A DNA stretch of 58,998 bases, taken from the NCBI GenBank assembly GCA_028343615.1, contig JAOLZA010000007.1, positions 1 to 58,998 of the forward strand. Reading direction: 5' to 3'. The notes under the pieces are model-generated. The model searched no databases. It worked only from the letters and a program-made list of their open reading frames with translations, and was not told where the DNA came from. The stretch's first letter is position 1. Each line of letters opens with the position of its first letter. The position numbers were made by a program, and so were the translations under genes. Source of the DNA: Verrucomicrobiota bacterium. Lineage in GTDB: Bacteria; Verrucomicrobiota; Verrucomicrobiia; Limisphaerales; UBA1100. Below are positions 18,035 to 26,888 of the stretch, piece by piece.

Positions 18035-19099
18035 ATGAATACGCATAAGCTCATCCCCTCAGTGTTAATCCTCTGCCTGCCGCTTGGCGGTTTTGCGACA
18101 GACCCTCCCCAAGTTCGGCCTACTCTGCGTCCGTCCATTCAGCCCGGAGTGCGTCCGTTGCCGGGTCGTTTGCCGGGGCGCTTCCCTGGTCGTGGGCCAG
18201 TCAAGCCACAGGCTGTGAACTGGGCAGAGAAACAAATTGTTGTCACTGGCACTGTTGCCAACATCAAACAAGGGCCGACCTCCCGCTCGTTGCCACCCAT
18301 TTTCAACCACACCCTCACACTGGATATCGATGGCGTGCTGCGCGGTGACATTAAGCCGGGCGCTAACCTGACGGCCAACCATTCCGCTCGCCAAATGCAA
18401 AAGCCGGTTTATCCCAAAGGCAAAGTGATCGTGGCTATTTCCAAAGTGCGCGGCAGTCTTCGCATCGAGGCCGTGGAAGCGGTGGACGCCAAGAAGCTTG
18501 CCTCCATCAAGCTTGCGTGCGAACTGCCGATGGGCTGGAAAAATGTGAACGGCAAGCTTACTTCTCCATGGGCCGCACAAAAAAAACGCGCTTGGCCCAA
18601 AGCGCAGGAAACGGACGCCAAACACATGTGTTCCATGACCGGCCGGCCCGCGTTACTGGCAGGTGGTGTTGTGAATTACACAGTGGAAAAAGTGCCGCCG
18701 CCCAAAGCTATCAAATGGACCAATCCCGATGGTGACGGTCAATATAAAATCACGGTCACTAATCCCACCGCCAAACCAGTGACCGTCGATGCCCTGCGCC
18801 AAGCAGGTAAACGTATTCTTTGGAAAGAGAGTCTAGTGATCATGTGCCAAGGCAAATCCTATACTGTACCCGGCTCGATTGGTTTATTACGCCCGACCGA
18901 GGCCGTGACGCTCAAGCCCGGCCAGAGCATTAGCACCACGGTCAACGCGCTCGCGCTCGTAGGCCCGTCGTGGCCGAAGGGCGGTTATCGCATCGAGTTT
19001 CAATTCTGCCTTGGCGAACGCAGCAGCAAGCAGAGCTTCTATTATATGTCCCGCCATCATGACGCTATCCGCGCGGCATCCAAAAATCCGGTGAACTAA
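18035..19099 (+). CDS. Secreted protein of unknown function
   Basis: The ATG at 18035 starts a Sec signal (MNTHKLIPSVLILCLPLGGFA) and gives 354 residues; a GTG two codons earlier is an alternative. After cleavage comes a Pro/Arg/Gly-rich linker with repeats of the type LPGRLPGRFPGRGP (about residues 40-57). A domain with strand-like pattern follows (VVTGTVANIKQG, TLTLDIDGVLRGDIKPG), and a second beta-sandwich-like domain is near residues 230-340 (YKITVTNPTAKPVTVDAL, PGQSISTTVNAL). Family membership is not recognised. It stands alone, followed by a hairpin terminator. An envelope or extracellular role is inferred from the signal only. Confidence 0.75.
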   Translation: MNTHKLIPSVLILCLPLGGFATDPPQVRPTLRPSIQPGVRPLPGRLPGRFPGRGPVKPQAVNWAEKQIVVTGTVANIKQGPTSRSLPPIFNHTLTLDIDGVLRGDIKPGANLTANHSARQMQKPVYPKGKVIVAISKVRGSLRIEAVEAVDAKKLASIKLACELPMGWKNVNGKLTSPWAAQKKRAWPKAQETDAKHMCSMTGRPALLAGGVVNYTVEKVPPPKAIKWTNPDGDGQYKITVTNPTAKPVTVDALRQAGKRILWKESLVIMCQGKSYTVPGSIGLLRPTEAVTLKPGQSISTTVNALALVGPSWPKGGYRIEFQFCLGERSSKQSFYYMSRHHDAIRAASKNPVN

Positions 19100-19100
19100 T

Positions 19101-19193
19101 TTTCACCACGGAGGCACAGAGTTCTACAGCGAGCTTCGTCTCGCTTTTTTGTGCAAAGAACTTGGTATCCTTGCGCCTTGGCGGTTCATAAAA
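19101..19193. repeat. Imperfect palindromic dispersed-type repeat
   Basis: Between two genes lies a segment with the arms ACCACGGAGGCACAGAG (from about 19105) and CCTTGCGCCTTGGCGGT (to about 19188), roughly complementary to each other, flanking a strong small hairpin. From memory this resembles the accacggag/acacagag family of intergenic palindromes scattered in many environmental bacterial genomes. Only one copy is seen in this window, so the repeat status is an inference. Confidence 0.45.
19128..19150 (+). terminator. Rho-independent terminator
   Basis: A perfect 6-bp stem AGCGAG/CTCGCT (19128-19133 with 19140-19145) closes a 6-base loop CTTCGT and runs into six T (19145-19150). It lies 28 bases after the stop of the secreted unknown protein and before the sulfatase start, so it should end the upstream transcript. 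Confidence 0.7.
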
Positions 19194-19236
19194 TGACTTC
19201 CCGTTGCGTGAAGAACACAGTAAATTTATCTCCCGC

Positions 19237-20832
19237 ATGAAACGCTTGTTTGCACTACTTATTTTGTTGGCGGTCACTGTGGCTGCCAAAGATGCCGTGC
19301 GGCCGAATATTATTTTGGTGATGGCCGATGATATGGGGTTTTCGGACATTGGTTGCTACGGCGGCGAAATACAGACTCCCAATCTCGACAAACTGGCGGC
19401 TAATGGTCTGCGATACACGCAGTTTTATAACACGGCGCGCTGCTGCCCCACACGGGCTTCTTTAATGACCGGTCTTTATGCGCATCAGGCAGGTGTGGGT
19501 GCGATGACCAACCCAACGTCCACGCCCGGTTATGTCGGCCACATCACTAAAGAGTGCGTGACCATTGCCGAGGTGCTGAAGGGAGCAGGGTACGCGACCT
19601 TCATGACTGGCAAGTGGCATTTGACCGAGAACAAAAACAAACTCGCCGGCGGCTCCAAAGAAAACTGGCCACGGCAGCGTGGGTTTGATCGCTTCTTTGG
19701 TACCATTGCTGGTGCAGGTAGTTTTTATACTCCAAATACACTTACGCTTGGAAACGATCCCATCACGGAGTTTCCGAAAAATTTTTATTACACCACTGAA
19801 ATTGGGAAATATGCCGCGAAGTTCATTGGCGAACACTTGGTTGAGAAAAAGGAACAGCCATTCTTTCTATATGTACCCTTCACCTCACCCCACTGGCCGT
19901 TGCATGCGCTCGAGAAGGACATTGAAAAATATCGAGGCAAATACCTGAAAGGCTGGGATAATCTGCGTGTTGAACGTCATGCGCGCCAGTTAGAGATGGG
20001 TATTGTCGATCAACGCTGGCCGATTAGTGGCCGCCATAACAAGGCACCGGCTTGGAGTTCGCTTAATGAATCGAAGAAAAAGGAGATGGACGAGCGCATG
20101 GCGGTTTATGCCGCAATGATAGACAGCATGGATCAAAGCATTGGTCGCATTCTGGTTACATTAGATGAACATGGTCAGCGCGACAATACGCTAGTTTTGT
20201 TTTTGGCAGATAATGGCGGGTGCGATGAATCTGGCCTGTTCGGTTTCGAGCGAAAAAAGGGTGGCAAGATTGGCACCGACAGTTCCTTTGCTAGCTACGG
20301 TCTCTGCTGGGCCAACGCGAGCAACACGCCATTCCAGTTTTTCAAGAAGGATAATCATGAGGGAGGCATTGCTTCTCCACTCATCGTTCATTGGCCAGAT
20401 GGGATTGAGGAAAAGGACAAATTACGTCATCAGCCGGGCCATGTGATTGATGTTATGGCCACGTGCGTGGATGTATCTAGGGCGAACTATCCCAAAAAAT
20501 TCAAGAATCACGTCATTAAGCCTTTGGAAGGGCGCAGTTTGGTGTCGACGTTTACTGATGAGCCGCTTGATCGTGCAGGAATCTACTGGGAACACGTAGG
20601 CAACCGCGCGGTACGTTCAGGCGATTGGAAGCTCGTTGCCAACACGCGTTTTCGCAAACAGGAGTGGGAACTATACAATCTAAAGACAGATCGCACCGAG
20701 AGAGTGAATCTCATTAATCAACGCGCCGACAAGGCACAGGAGCTAAAGGCTATGTGGGAGGCTTGGGCCAAGCGCGCCAACGTGTTACCCAAGCCATCAA
20801 ATAAATCAAAGAAGAACAAAAATAAAAAATGA
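19237..20832 (+). CDS. Secreted arylsulfatase (S1 family)
   Basis: The ATG at 19237 starts a signal peptide (MKRLFALLILLAVTVAA) and gives 531 residues; an upstream GTG frame extension lacks a signal. The metal-binding start RPNIILVMADDMG is followed by the formylglycine motif C-C-P-T-R (Cys69), the GKWHLTE segment, LVLFLADNGG and a C-terminal strand domain (GDWKLVANTRF). The Lys/Asn-rich C-terminus is short. It should hydrolyse sulfate esters, probably on a glycan, in the periplasm or outside the cell. It is first in a run with PIG-L deacetylase (4-base overlap) and two esterases, which points to stepwise removal of sulfate and acyl groups from one substrate. It resembles the 47451 sulfatase closely in order and motifs. 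Confidence 0.94.
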   Translation: MKRLFALLILLAVTVAAKDAVRPNIILVMADDMGFSDIGCYGGEIQTPNLDKLAANGLRYTQFYNTARCCPTRASLMTGLYAHQAGVGAMTNPTSTPGYVGHITKECVTIAEVLKGAGYATFMTGKWHLTENKNKLAGGSKENWPRQRGFDRFFGTIAGAGSFYTPNTLTLGNDPITEFPKNFYYTTEIGKYAAKFIGEHLVEKKEQPFFLYVPFTSPHWPLHALEKDIEKYRGKYLKGWDNLRVERHARQLEMGIVDQRWPISGRHNKAPAWSSLNESKKKEMDERMAVYAAMIDSMDQSIGRILVTLDEHGQRDNTLVLFLADNGGCDESGLFGFERKKGGKIGTDSSFASYGLCWANASNTPFQFFKKDNHEGGIASPLIVHWPDGIEEKDKLRHQPGHVIDVMATCVDVSRANYPKKFKNHVIKPLEGRSLVSTFTDEPLDRAGIYWEHVGNRAVRSGDWKLVANTRFRKQEWELYNLKTDRTERVNLINQRADKAQELKAMWEAWAKRANVLPKPSNKSKKNKNKK

Positions 20833-21728
20833 ATCGTATTCTTGCCGCCCTGTTGTGCCTCCCGCTTTTGGTTTCCCTTGCGGACGCCGCAGCACAGCCC
20901 AAGCGCGTGCTGCGCATTATTGCCTTTGGCGCGCATCCGGATGACGCGGAGTTTCAGTTGGGCGGTTGTGCGATCAAGTGGGCACAGCTCGGACACAAGG
21001 TTAAGCTTGTGTCGGTGACCAACGGCGATATTGGCCACTGGAAAATGGCCGGCGGTCCGTTGGCGAAGCGCCGCACCGCTGAATCAAAGGAAGCAGCCAA
21101 GCGCATGGGAGTGGAGTCGCTAGTGTTGGATATTCACGATGGCGAAATCATGCCCACGCTCGCTAATCGAAAAACCATTGCACGACTAATTCGCGAATGG
21201 CAGGCGGATCTTGTTTTTACTCATCGCCCGCATGATTATCATCCAGATCACCGCAACGCCGGACTGCTCATTCGCGATGCGGCCTTCATGGTGGGCGTTC
21301 CGTTTTATGTACCTGATACGCCGCCGGTGAAGCGGAATCCTGTCTTTATGTATTTCCCCGATCGCTTCACTCGCCCCTATCCTTTCCAGGCAGATATCGC
21401 GATTTCTATCGACGATGTGTTCGATGAAAAAGTGCATGCGCTTGATGCACTGGAATCACAGGTTTACGAGGGTGGTGCGAATGGCTCGGCGCAGACGCTT
21501 ATTCAGCGCAAGGCTCACGATCCCGTGGCGCGCAAGGAAATCCTCAAGGCCAGTTGGACTGGTCGTAACGGCCGCATTGCTGATCGTTTCCGCGAGTCGC
21601 TGGTGAAATGGTATGGCTCGGAGAAAGGCAAGGCGGTAAAAACTGCCGAGGCATTTGAAGTTTGCGAATATGGCCGCCGCCCGAGCGAAACGGAGTTGAA
21701 AACGCTATTCCCATTCTTCAAAAAATAA
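20829..21728 (+). CDS. Secreted PIG-L/LmbE-family deacetylase
   Basis: A 299-residue protein starting inside the sulfatase stop (ATGA overlap), which implies translational coupling. It has a signal peptide of about 22 residues, then the zinc-binding and catalytic motif A-H-P-D-D (35-39) in FGAHPDDAEFQLGG, the second family block HRPHDYHPDHRNAG with the third metal His, and FMYFPDRF. The family removes N-acetyl groups from GlcNAc-containing conjugates. Export and neighbours suggest action on an N-acetylated sulfated glycan; this is inference. The next gene starts 4 bases after its stop. Confidence 0.93.
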   Translation: MNRILAALLCLPLLVSLADAAAQPKRVLRIIAFGAHPDDAEFQLGGCAIKWAQLGHKVKLVSVTNGDIGHWKMAGGPLAKRRTAESKEAAKRMGVESLVLDIHDGEIMPTLANRKTIARLIREWQADLVFTHRPHDYHPDHRNAGLLIRDAAFMVGVPFYVPDTPPVKRNPVFMYFPDRFTRPYPFQADIAISIDDVFDEKVHALDALESQVYEGGANGSAQTLIQRKAHDPVARKEILKASWTGRNGRIADRFRESLVKWYGSEKGKAVKTAEAFEVCEYGRRPSETELKTLFPFFKK

Positions 21729-21732
21729 AGTC

Positions 21733-22593
21733 ATGAAACGCGCATTACTCTTACTCTCATTCGTGCTGCCGCTGGCGGCCTCAGCCCAATTGGTGAAACT
21801 CGATGGAGCGAAGTCCGTTCAGTATAAACAAGTGGAGGACACCAAGCTGTTCTTGCACGTGTTTAATCCTAAAGACCACAAGGCCTCGGATCGACGCCCG
21901 GCAATTGTATTCTTTTTTGGAGGGGGGTGGAACGGGGGGACACCTAAGCAATTTGAACCTCACTGTACGTATCTCGCCTCACGAGGGATGGTGGCGATCA
22001 CTGCGGAGTACCGAGTGAAAAGCCGCAACAAGACAACCCCCTTTGAGTGTGTGAAAGATGGCAAGTCAGCCATCCGTTGGGTACGGGCCAACGCTGTTAA
22101 ATTGGGAGTGGACTCCAAGCGCGTGGCTGCTGGCGGTGGTTCGGCTGGTGGGCACGTTGCTGCGGCTACGGGTAATTGCCTAGGATTGGAAGAGGAAGGG
22201 GAGAATCTAAAGGTCAGCAGCAAGCCGGATGTGCTGGTGCTCTTTAATCCGGTTTATGATAATAGCTCTAAGGGCTATGGGCATGATCGGGTGAAACCAC
22301 GTTGGAAGGAGATCTCTCCGATGCACAATATTCGTAAAGGAGCTCCTCCGACGATTGTTTTTCTTGGGACCAAGGATAAACTGATTCCGGTGAGTACCGC
22401 TCAGGAGTACGAAAAACGTTTGGTGGCTGTGGGTAGCCGTAGTGAGTTGCACCTTTACAAGGGGGCAACTCATGGATTCTTCAACAAGGGTAAGGGTGAT
22501 GCATATCCAGACACCCTAATCAAGATGGATGATTTCCTTAATTCGCTTGGGTGGCTGAAGGGTGATCCGATATTCAAGAAGGAGTCGAAATGA
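21733..22593 (+). CDS. Secreted alpha/beta-hydrolase (esterase/lipase type)
   Basis: A 286-residue protein with a signal peptide ending near SAQ (residue 19). The oxyanion segment FFGGGWNGG (about 61-69) replaces the usual HGGGW. The nucleophile is Ser137 in GGGSAGGH; the late acid (GTKDKLIPVS) and the histidine (ATHGFFN) complete the triad. This pattern fits the hormone-sensitive-lipase/BD-FAE-like acyl esterases. It lies 4 bases after the PIG-L gene and overlaps the next esterase gene by 4 bases (22590-22593), so it belongs to one transcript. It likely removes acetyl or feruloyl-type esters from polysaccharide; the exact acyl group is unknown. Confidence 0.92.
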   Translation: MKRALLLLSFVLPLAASAQLVKLDGAKSVQYKQVEDTKLFLHVFNPKDHKASDRRPAIVFFFGGGWNGGTPKQFEPHCTYLASRGMVAITAEYRVKSRNKTTPFECVKDGKSAIRWVRANAVKLGVDSKRVAAGGGSAGGHVAAATGNCLGLEEEGENLKVSSKPDVLVLFNPVYDNSSKGYGHDRVKPRWKEISPMHNIRKGAPPTIVFLGTKDKLIPVSTAQEYEKRLVAVGSRSELHLYKGATHGFFNKGKGDAYPDTLIKMDDFLNSLGWLKGDPIFKKESK

Positions 22594-23696
22594 AGAAGGT
22601 TATTTGTGGAATATTTTTGGTGATGCTTGGGCCATGGGCGTCGGCGCAAAAGGCTTCACCGGAGGCATTGTTCAAGCAATGGGACAGGAACAAAGACGGG
22701 AAACTGATGCCGGCAGAATTGCCACAAAATGCCCGCCGTAATTTTGCGCGAGTGGATGCCAGCAAGGATGGCACCATTTCAATGGAAGAGCATTTGCGCT
22801 TCTTAAAGCGCCCTCGTAATGCCGACTCATCTCAACCAAGAGATGTTAAGGTGCTGCGAGACATTCCCTATGCCGGCACAGAGAATCCGAGGCAGATGCT
22901 CGATTTAATTTTGCCGGTGAAGCGCGAAGGAAAGGAACTGCTGCCGGTGATCGCTTTCATTCATGGTGGTGGTTGGCGCAACGGCAATAAGAATAGTGGC
23001 ATAAACCGGGTGACAGGCTTGGTTAAAACCGGCCAATTTGTCGGTGTAAGTATTGGCTACCGGCTCACGGGTGAGGCCGTTTGGCCGTCACAAATCCATG
23101 ACTGCAAGGCCGCTATCCGATGGTTGCGCGGAAACGCGAAGGAGCACAGGATAAATCCAGACAAGATTGCGGTATGGGGTTCCTCAGCTGGTGGACATCT
23201 TGTTTCCATGCTTGGATCGACTGGTGGCGTGAAGGAATTGGAGGGTAAACTGGGTAAGCACCTCGGGCAATCCAGTCGGGTTACGGCCGTGGTAAATTAT
23301 TATGGCCCCAGTGCGTTATTGCAAATGGATGACCATCCGAGTCGCATGAAGCACAATGCCCCCGATTCTCCTGAAAGCTTGCTGATCGGCGCACCGATCC
23401 AGGAAGTAAAGGAGAAGACACGACAAGCTTCACCACTTACACATGTCACCAAGGATGATGCACCACATTTGCACGTGCATGGCACCAAGGATCCGTTGGT
23501 GCCGTTTCATCAATCGCAGATCTACCACGCGGCATTGAAGAAAGTTGGTGTGGAATCCACGCTTATCACTGTGAAAGACGGTGGCCACAACGCGCCACGG
23601 GCTGTGGGTGAGAATCAGGTGCGCTCGTTTTTGAGCCGACATTTGCTAGGAAAAGGCGAAAAGCTGGCCGACGAAACGGTTCCCTCAAGTCGATAA
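22590..23696 (+). CDS. Secreted alpha/beta-hydrolase with N-terminal EF-hand pair
   Basis: A 368-residue protein coupled to the previous gene by ATGA. A signal peptide (about residues 1-20) is followed by two calcium-binding loops, DRNKDGKLMPAE (32-43) and DASKDGTISMEE (56-67), and then a hydrolase domain. That domain has the oxyanion motif HGGGW (125-129), Ser199 in GSSAGGH, HGTKDPLVPF with the acid, and the histidine in GGHNAPR. EF-hand fusion to an esterase suggests calcium-dependent stability or docking in a marine setting (inference). It is probably a polysaccharide acyl esterase acting with its neighbours. Confidence 0.92.
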   Translation: MKKVICGIFLVMLGPWASAQKASPEALFKQWDRNKDGKLMPAELPQNARRNFARVDASKDGTISMEEHLRFLKRPRNADSSQPRDVKVLRDIPYAGTENPRQMLDLILPVKREGKELLPVIAFIHGGGWRNGNKNSGINRVTGLVKTGQFVGVSIGYRLTGEAVWPSQIHDCKAAIRWLRGNAKEHRINPDKIAVWGSSAGGHLVSMLGSTGGVKELEGKLGKHLGQSSRVTAVVNYYGPSALLQMDDHPSRMKHNAPDSPESLLIGAPIQEVKEKTRQASPLTHVTKDDAPHLHVHGTKDPLVPFHQSQIYHAALKKVGVESTLITVKDGGHNAPRAVGENQVRSFLSRHLLGKGEKLADETVPSSR

Positions 23697-23710
23697 ATCG
23701 CATCGTTCGA

Positions 23711-24511
23711 TTGGCTCTTGCCAATAAGTTGCGATGGATCGAATCATGGGGTTTATCTAATATCTGCCGCGTGTTTAGGGAAAATAGTCGATTGCGATTC
23801 TTGCTGGTCATCGGCGTGTTGTTTTTTGACGTATTGGCGTTGGCCGCGTGGAGATATGCGCCGCGCTCAGATCGTTCCACGGCTGCGTCAAAGCGAGTGC
23901 GCCCAGCACTGGAGCCTGCCCTCCGTGTGAAAGGCTTGCGCTGGGGTGCGCCGGTCTTCATTCGTATTTTTAAGGAAGAGAAACAGCTCGAGCTCTGGGT
24001 GGATGATGGGAGACAGTTTAAACTTTTCAAGACGTGGGCCATTTGTAAATTTTCCGGAGAGCTGGGTCCCAAGCTGAAGGAGGGTGATGGGCAAGCGCCA
24101 GAAGGATTTTATTTTGTGCCGCGCGCGCGAATGAATCCGCGCAGTCGGTTTCATCTGTCCTTCAACCTCGGCTATCCCAATGCCTATGACCGCGCGCGCC
24201 AACGCTCCGGCAGCGCACTGATGGTGCACGGCAATTGCGTGAGCATCGGCTGCTACGCGATGACCGATTCGCGCATTGAGGAAATTTATTCGTTGTGCGA
24301 TGCCGCGCTTCAAAATGGCCAGCGGTTTTTTCGCGTGCACAGTTTTCCCTTCCGGATGACAGAGACCAATATGAAGCGCCACAGGAAATCGAAGTGGATT
24401 AGTGAATGGCGAAATCTCAAGATCGGTTATGATTGGTTTGAAAAAACCAACCGCCCACCGAACGTGACCGTAAGCGGCATGCAATACGCCTACAGTGAGG
24501 ATCCGCGTTAG
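23711..24511 (+). CDS. L,D-transpeptidase-like (YkuD/ErfK type) protein
   Basis: Up to 266 residues from a TTG at 23711; a GTG at 23771 or nearby TTG codons are alternatives, and no ATG fits. A membrane anchor (about residues 30-47, FLLVIGVLFFDVLALAAW) precedes a catalytic domain with the YkuD signature around His173 and S-x-G-C (Ser178, Cys181) in HGNCVSIGCYAMTD, and APEGFYFVP upstream. This layout matches the YafK/DpaA subgroup, which acts on meso-DAP cross-links or the lipoprotein attachment in peptidoglycan. It lies 14 bases after the esterase gene and may share its transcript, but a functional link is doubtful. The start is uncertain, the family firm. Confidence 0.87.
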   Translation: MALANKLRWIESWGLSNICRVFRENSRLRFLLVIGVLFFDVLALAAWRYAPRSDRSTAASKRVRPALEPALRVKGLRWGAPVFIRIFKEEKQLELWVDDGRQFKLFKTWAICKFSGELGPKLKEGDGQAPEGFYFVPRARMNPRSRFHLSFNLGYPNAYDRARQRSGSALMVHGNCVSIGCYAMTDSRIEEIYSLCDAALQNGQRFFRVHSFPFRMTETNMKRHRKSKWISEWRNLKIGYDWFEKTNRPPNVTVSGMQYAYSEDPR

Positions 24512-24543
24512 GCGGCAGGGCGTGGACTCCGATCGCGCTCTAC

Positions 24544-25512
24544 CTATCGCATTGCCCGTTGGGAGGCGAACCAGCCGCCGGCGACTCCCACCACTAATCC
24601 CAGTGTGTGGGCGGTGTTGGCGATGGGGCCGACGAGGCCGGTGAAGCAAATGGCAAACCAAATGAGCAGCATTGTGATGGTGCCTTGATCGAGCTGCAGG
24701 CCAAAGCTTGGATCGCGGTTGCCGCGAACCCAAAGGTAGCCGAAGAGCCCGTAGTTGACGCCTGACATTCCACCAAAGTTGGGCCCGCTGAGTAGGTATT
24801 GGCCGAGGTTAGAAAGAACGGCCGCCAATACAATGAACCCCAGGAATCGTCCTGTGCCGAGTTTGCCTTCCATACCGCCACCTAAAAAATATAGCCAGTA
24901 CAGGTTGAAAATAAAATGCATCCATCCGAAGTGTAAAAGAATGGGCGTCACCAGTCGCCACACTTGGCCAGTCCCCGCCTTTTCATATTTGCTGCCTACC
25001 AATACTTTTTTGCCTGTTATTTCCGCTAGAAAAGTGTCGTTTACTTTCTGTTTTTTTTTCCCAGTCGAAATCTGGGTAACGGTGATATGTTGTTTTGCGG
25101 GGAAGTTGGAAATCTTGAGCTTACTAACATCTTTTTCCGCCACGGTCAGTACTTGAACCATCACGCAAAGGCCGATGATTAGAAACGTGAGATACGGCGA
25201 GCCCGTCACGCTTTGCCCAAAGACTTGGGTGCGCACATCCACTTGGCGTTTTGCCGCGAGTGCATCTGCTTTGGCTTCCTCTTTGCGCAGGGTGGCGGCT
25301 TGACGGGCGCCCTCGGCGTATTGGCTGTTGGTGGGGTTGGAGCGGAACGCCTTCAGCTCGTCTTTGGCCTTTGCGAGTTGATCATCATCGTGAATCCACA
25401 GCGTCCACATGCCGTCTTCCTCGTCCACGTCATTGCCGATGCCCTTGGCGTACAGGTAATCGCCTAGTAGCCGGGCTTCCTGTTCACTGGAGAATTCATC
25501 AATCGAACGCAT
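24544..25512 (-). CDS. Rhomboid-family intramembrane serine protease
   Basis: A 322-residue membrane protein. Residues 1-100 form a cytosolic domain like that of GlpG (EQEARLLGDYLYAKGI, MWTLWIHDDDQLAKAKDEL). After the first membrane helix (about 104-124) a periplasmic loop of about 60 residues follows, then the rhomboid core with HFIFNLYW (conserved Asn203), GGMSGVNYGLFGYLW (nucleophile Ser250 in G-x-S-G) and AHTLGLVVG (His302), completing the Ser-His dyad. It would cleave single-pass membrane proteins within the bilayer. It is convergent with the L,D-transpeptidase gene, 32 bases apart, and 58 bases downstream of the aminotransferase gene on the same strand. Confidence 0.93.
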   Translation of the reverse strand: MRSIDEFSSEQEARLLGDYLYAKGIGNDVDEEDGMWTLWIHDDDQLAKAKDELKAFRSNPTNSQYAEGARQAATLRKEEAKADALAAKRQVDVRTQVFGQSVTGSPYLTFLIIGLCVMVQVLTVAEKDVSKLKISNFPAKQHITVTQISTGKKKQKVNDTFLAEITGKKVLVGSKYEKAGTGQVWRLVTPILLHFGWMHFIFNLYWLYFLGGGMEGKLGTGRFLGFIVLAAVLSNLGQYLLSGPNFGGMSGVNYGLFGYLWVRGNRDPSFGLQLDQGTITMLLIWFAICFTGLVGPIANTAHTLGLVVGVAGGWFASQRAMR

Positions 25513-25570
25513 CGGCGCGGATTGAAGACGAAATGTGGGCCGGAGTCAGGCTTTTTTGAGAAGAACAGAA

Positions 25571-26818
25571 TTAATCGGCCAGAATTGCCGGTTCCATTTC
25601 TGTTTTCGGTTCTTCCTCGAGTGCGCTGGGGATGGCTTGGGCGTACTGGCGGAGAGTTGCGGCTAGGCGGTCGAGTGCATCGTATGGGATGTCAGCATAG
25701 ACCGGCACGTATACGGTGCCGTCAATGAAATCCTCACAATCAACTGCGGGTCCGTCCACGCCTTCCATTGCGCAGAGTTGGGAGGAGGAGGCGGTGGCGT
25801 CGAAACCTTCGGCACGCAGGTCGTTGACCAGTTCGGATTTGTAGTTGGTATAAACTGGAAAGAGCCACCACGTGTTATGCGGGTTAGCGTGGCCTGCGCA
25901 GCGGAGTGAGGTGGGTAGCTGATGGTTAACAAGCTGGCCGGTGTGGCGGCGGGCCTCAAGTCGCTCGCGTGGGTATTGGCGCAATCGCCTGAGCAGGAGC
26001 GCTAATTGAGGCAGGGCAGGTTGGTGGCGCAAGAGAGGGATGAGATTGCCACGAAACCCGCGCACGGCGTTGACCACGAGTTTATCGTAATCCACCCCAA
26101 ACATACCGCAAGCCTGCGTGAAGGCGGTATACACCCAATTGAGTCCTAGTATTTTGAGCGCGGCAAATTTCAGGGTGCGTTTAAAAAAATAACCGCGCCC
26201 TTGAGCGGGGTAAGTAGCCATCATTGTGCGCATACGCTCGCGCACGCCGGTATCGCGTACGCGGGCAAGTGCACCGCCCAATGCGCTGGCGGTTTTGATG
26301 GCACCGAAGCTAAAGAGGCTCAAGTCGCTACGGTCATCACCACTATAGCCGTTGCATCCGTCAAACGCCTGCGCGCAGTCTTCCACAACCAAAATATCCG
26401 GATGTTGGTCGGTCATTTCAAAAACCGGATCCATGTCCATGCGTGAACCGAAGAGATGGGCCACGAGTACCAGTCGCGTTCGCGGGCTGATGGCGTCCTC
26501 CACTTCGTCAGCGAGGATTTCCATCGTGTGCAAATCCATATCTACCGGCACCATTTGTAGCCCGTGATGTTTGAGGATACGCGCCATGTCGGGAATATTG
26601 ATGCCGCTAACGATGACCTCGCTGCCACGTGGGAAATTTTGTGTAGCCAACCAGCAATCGAAAGCGGTTCGGACGGAAAGCGCCGTCACCGCATCATCGC
26701 CCCAAAGTGCTTCTAGGTTCGTCTCAAGGTGTCGCCGATCCGTACCATTCCATAGGCAATAACCCAAAGCCGCAGTTAAGTCGCGGTAACCGATGTCGAT
26801 CTGTTTGCGAGCGTACAT
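25571..26818 (-). CDS. DegT/DnrJ/EryC1/StrS-type aminotransferase-like protein
   Basis: Encodes 415 residues from the ATG at 26818. The fold-type I PLP layout is visible: a Ser/Thr cluster near residues 46-53, SGINIP at 71-76, the acidic cofactor partner Asp147 in VVEDCAQAF, and the Schiff-base Lys175 in FGAIKTASALGG. Members transfer an amino group to keto-sugars during cell-surface glycan synthesis. The C-terminal third is less typical (Arg/Leu-rich, about 265-300), so a different amine acceptor is possible. No nucleotide-sugar genes are nearby, which is unusual for this family. The acidic tail (EEEPKTEMEP) looks disordered. Confidence 0.83.
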   Translation of the reverse strand: MYARKQIDIGYRDLTAALGYCLWNGTDRRHLETNLEALWGDDAVTALSVRTAFDCWLATQNFPRGSEVIVSGINIPDMARILKHHGLQMVPVDMDLHTMEILADEVEDAISPRTRLVLVAHLFGSRMDMDPVFEMTDQHPDILVVEDCAQAFDGCNGYSGDDRSDLSLFSFGAIKTASALGGALARVRDTGVRERMRTMMATYPAQGRGYFFKRTLKFAALKILGLNWVYTAFTQACGMFGVDYDKLVVNAVRGFRGNLIPLLRHQPALPQLALLLRRLRQYPRERLEARRHTGQLVNHQLPTSLRCAGHANPHNTWWLFPVYTNYKSELVNDLRAEGFDATASSSQLCAMEGVDGPAVDCEDFIDGTVYVPVYADIPYDALDRLAATLRQYAQAIPSALEEEPKTEMEPAILAD

Positions 26819-26888
26819 CAAAAACCAACCGGCCAGCGCGGTGCCGTCATTACTTACTAGCAGAACTAATAATTAAATACCATCTTTT

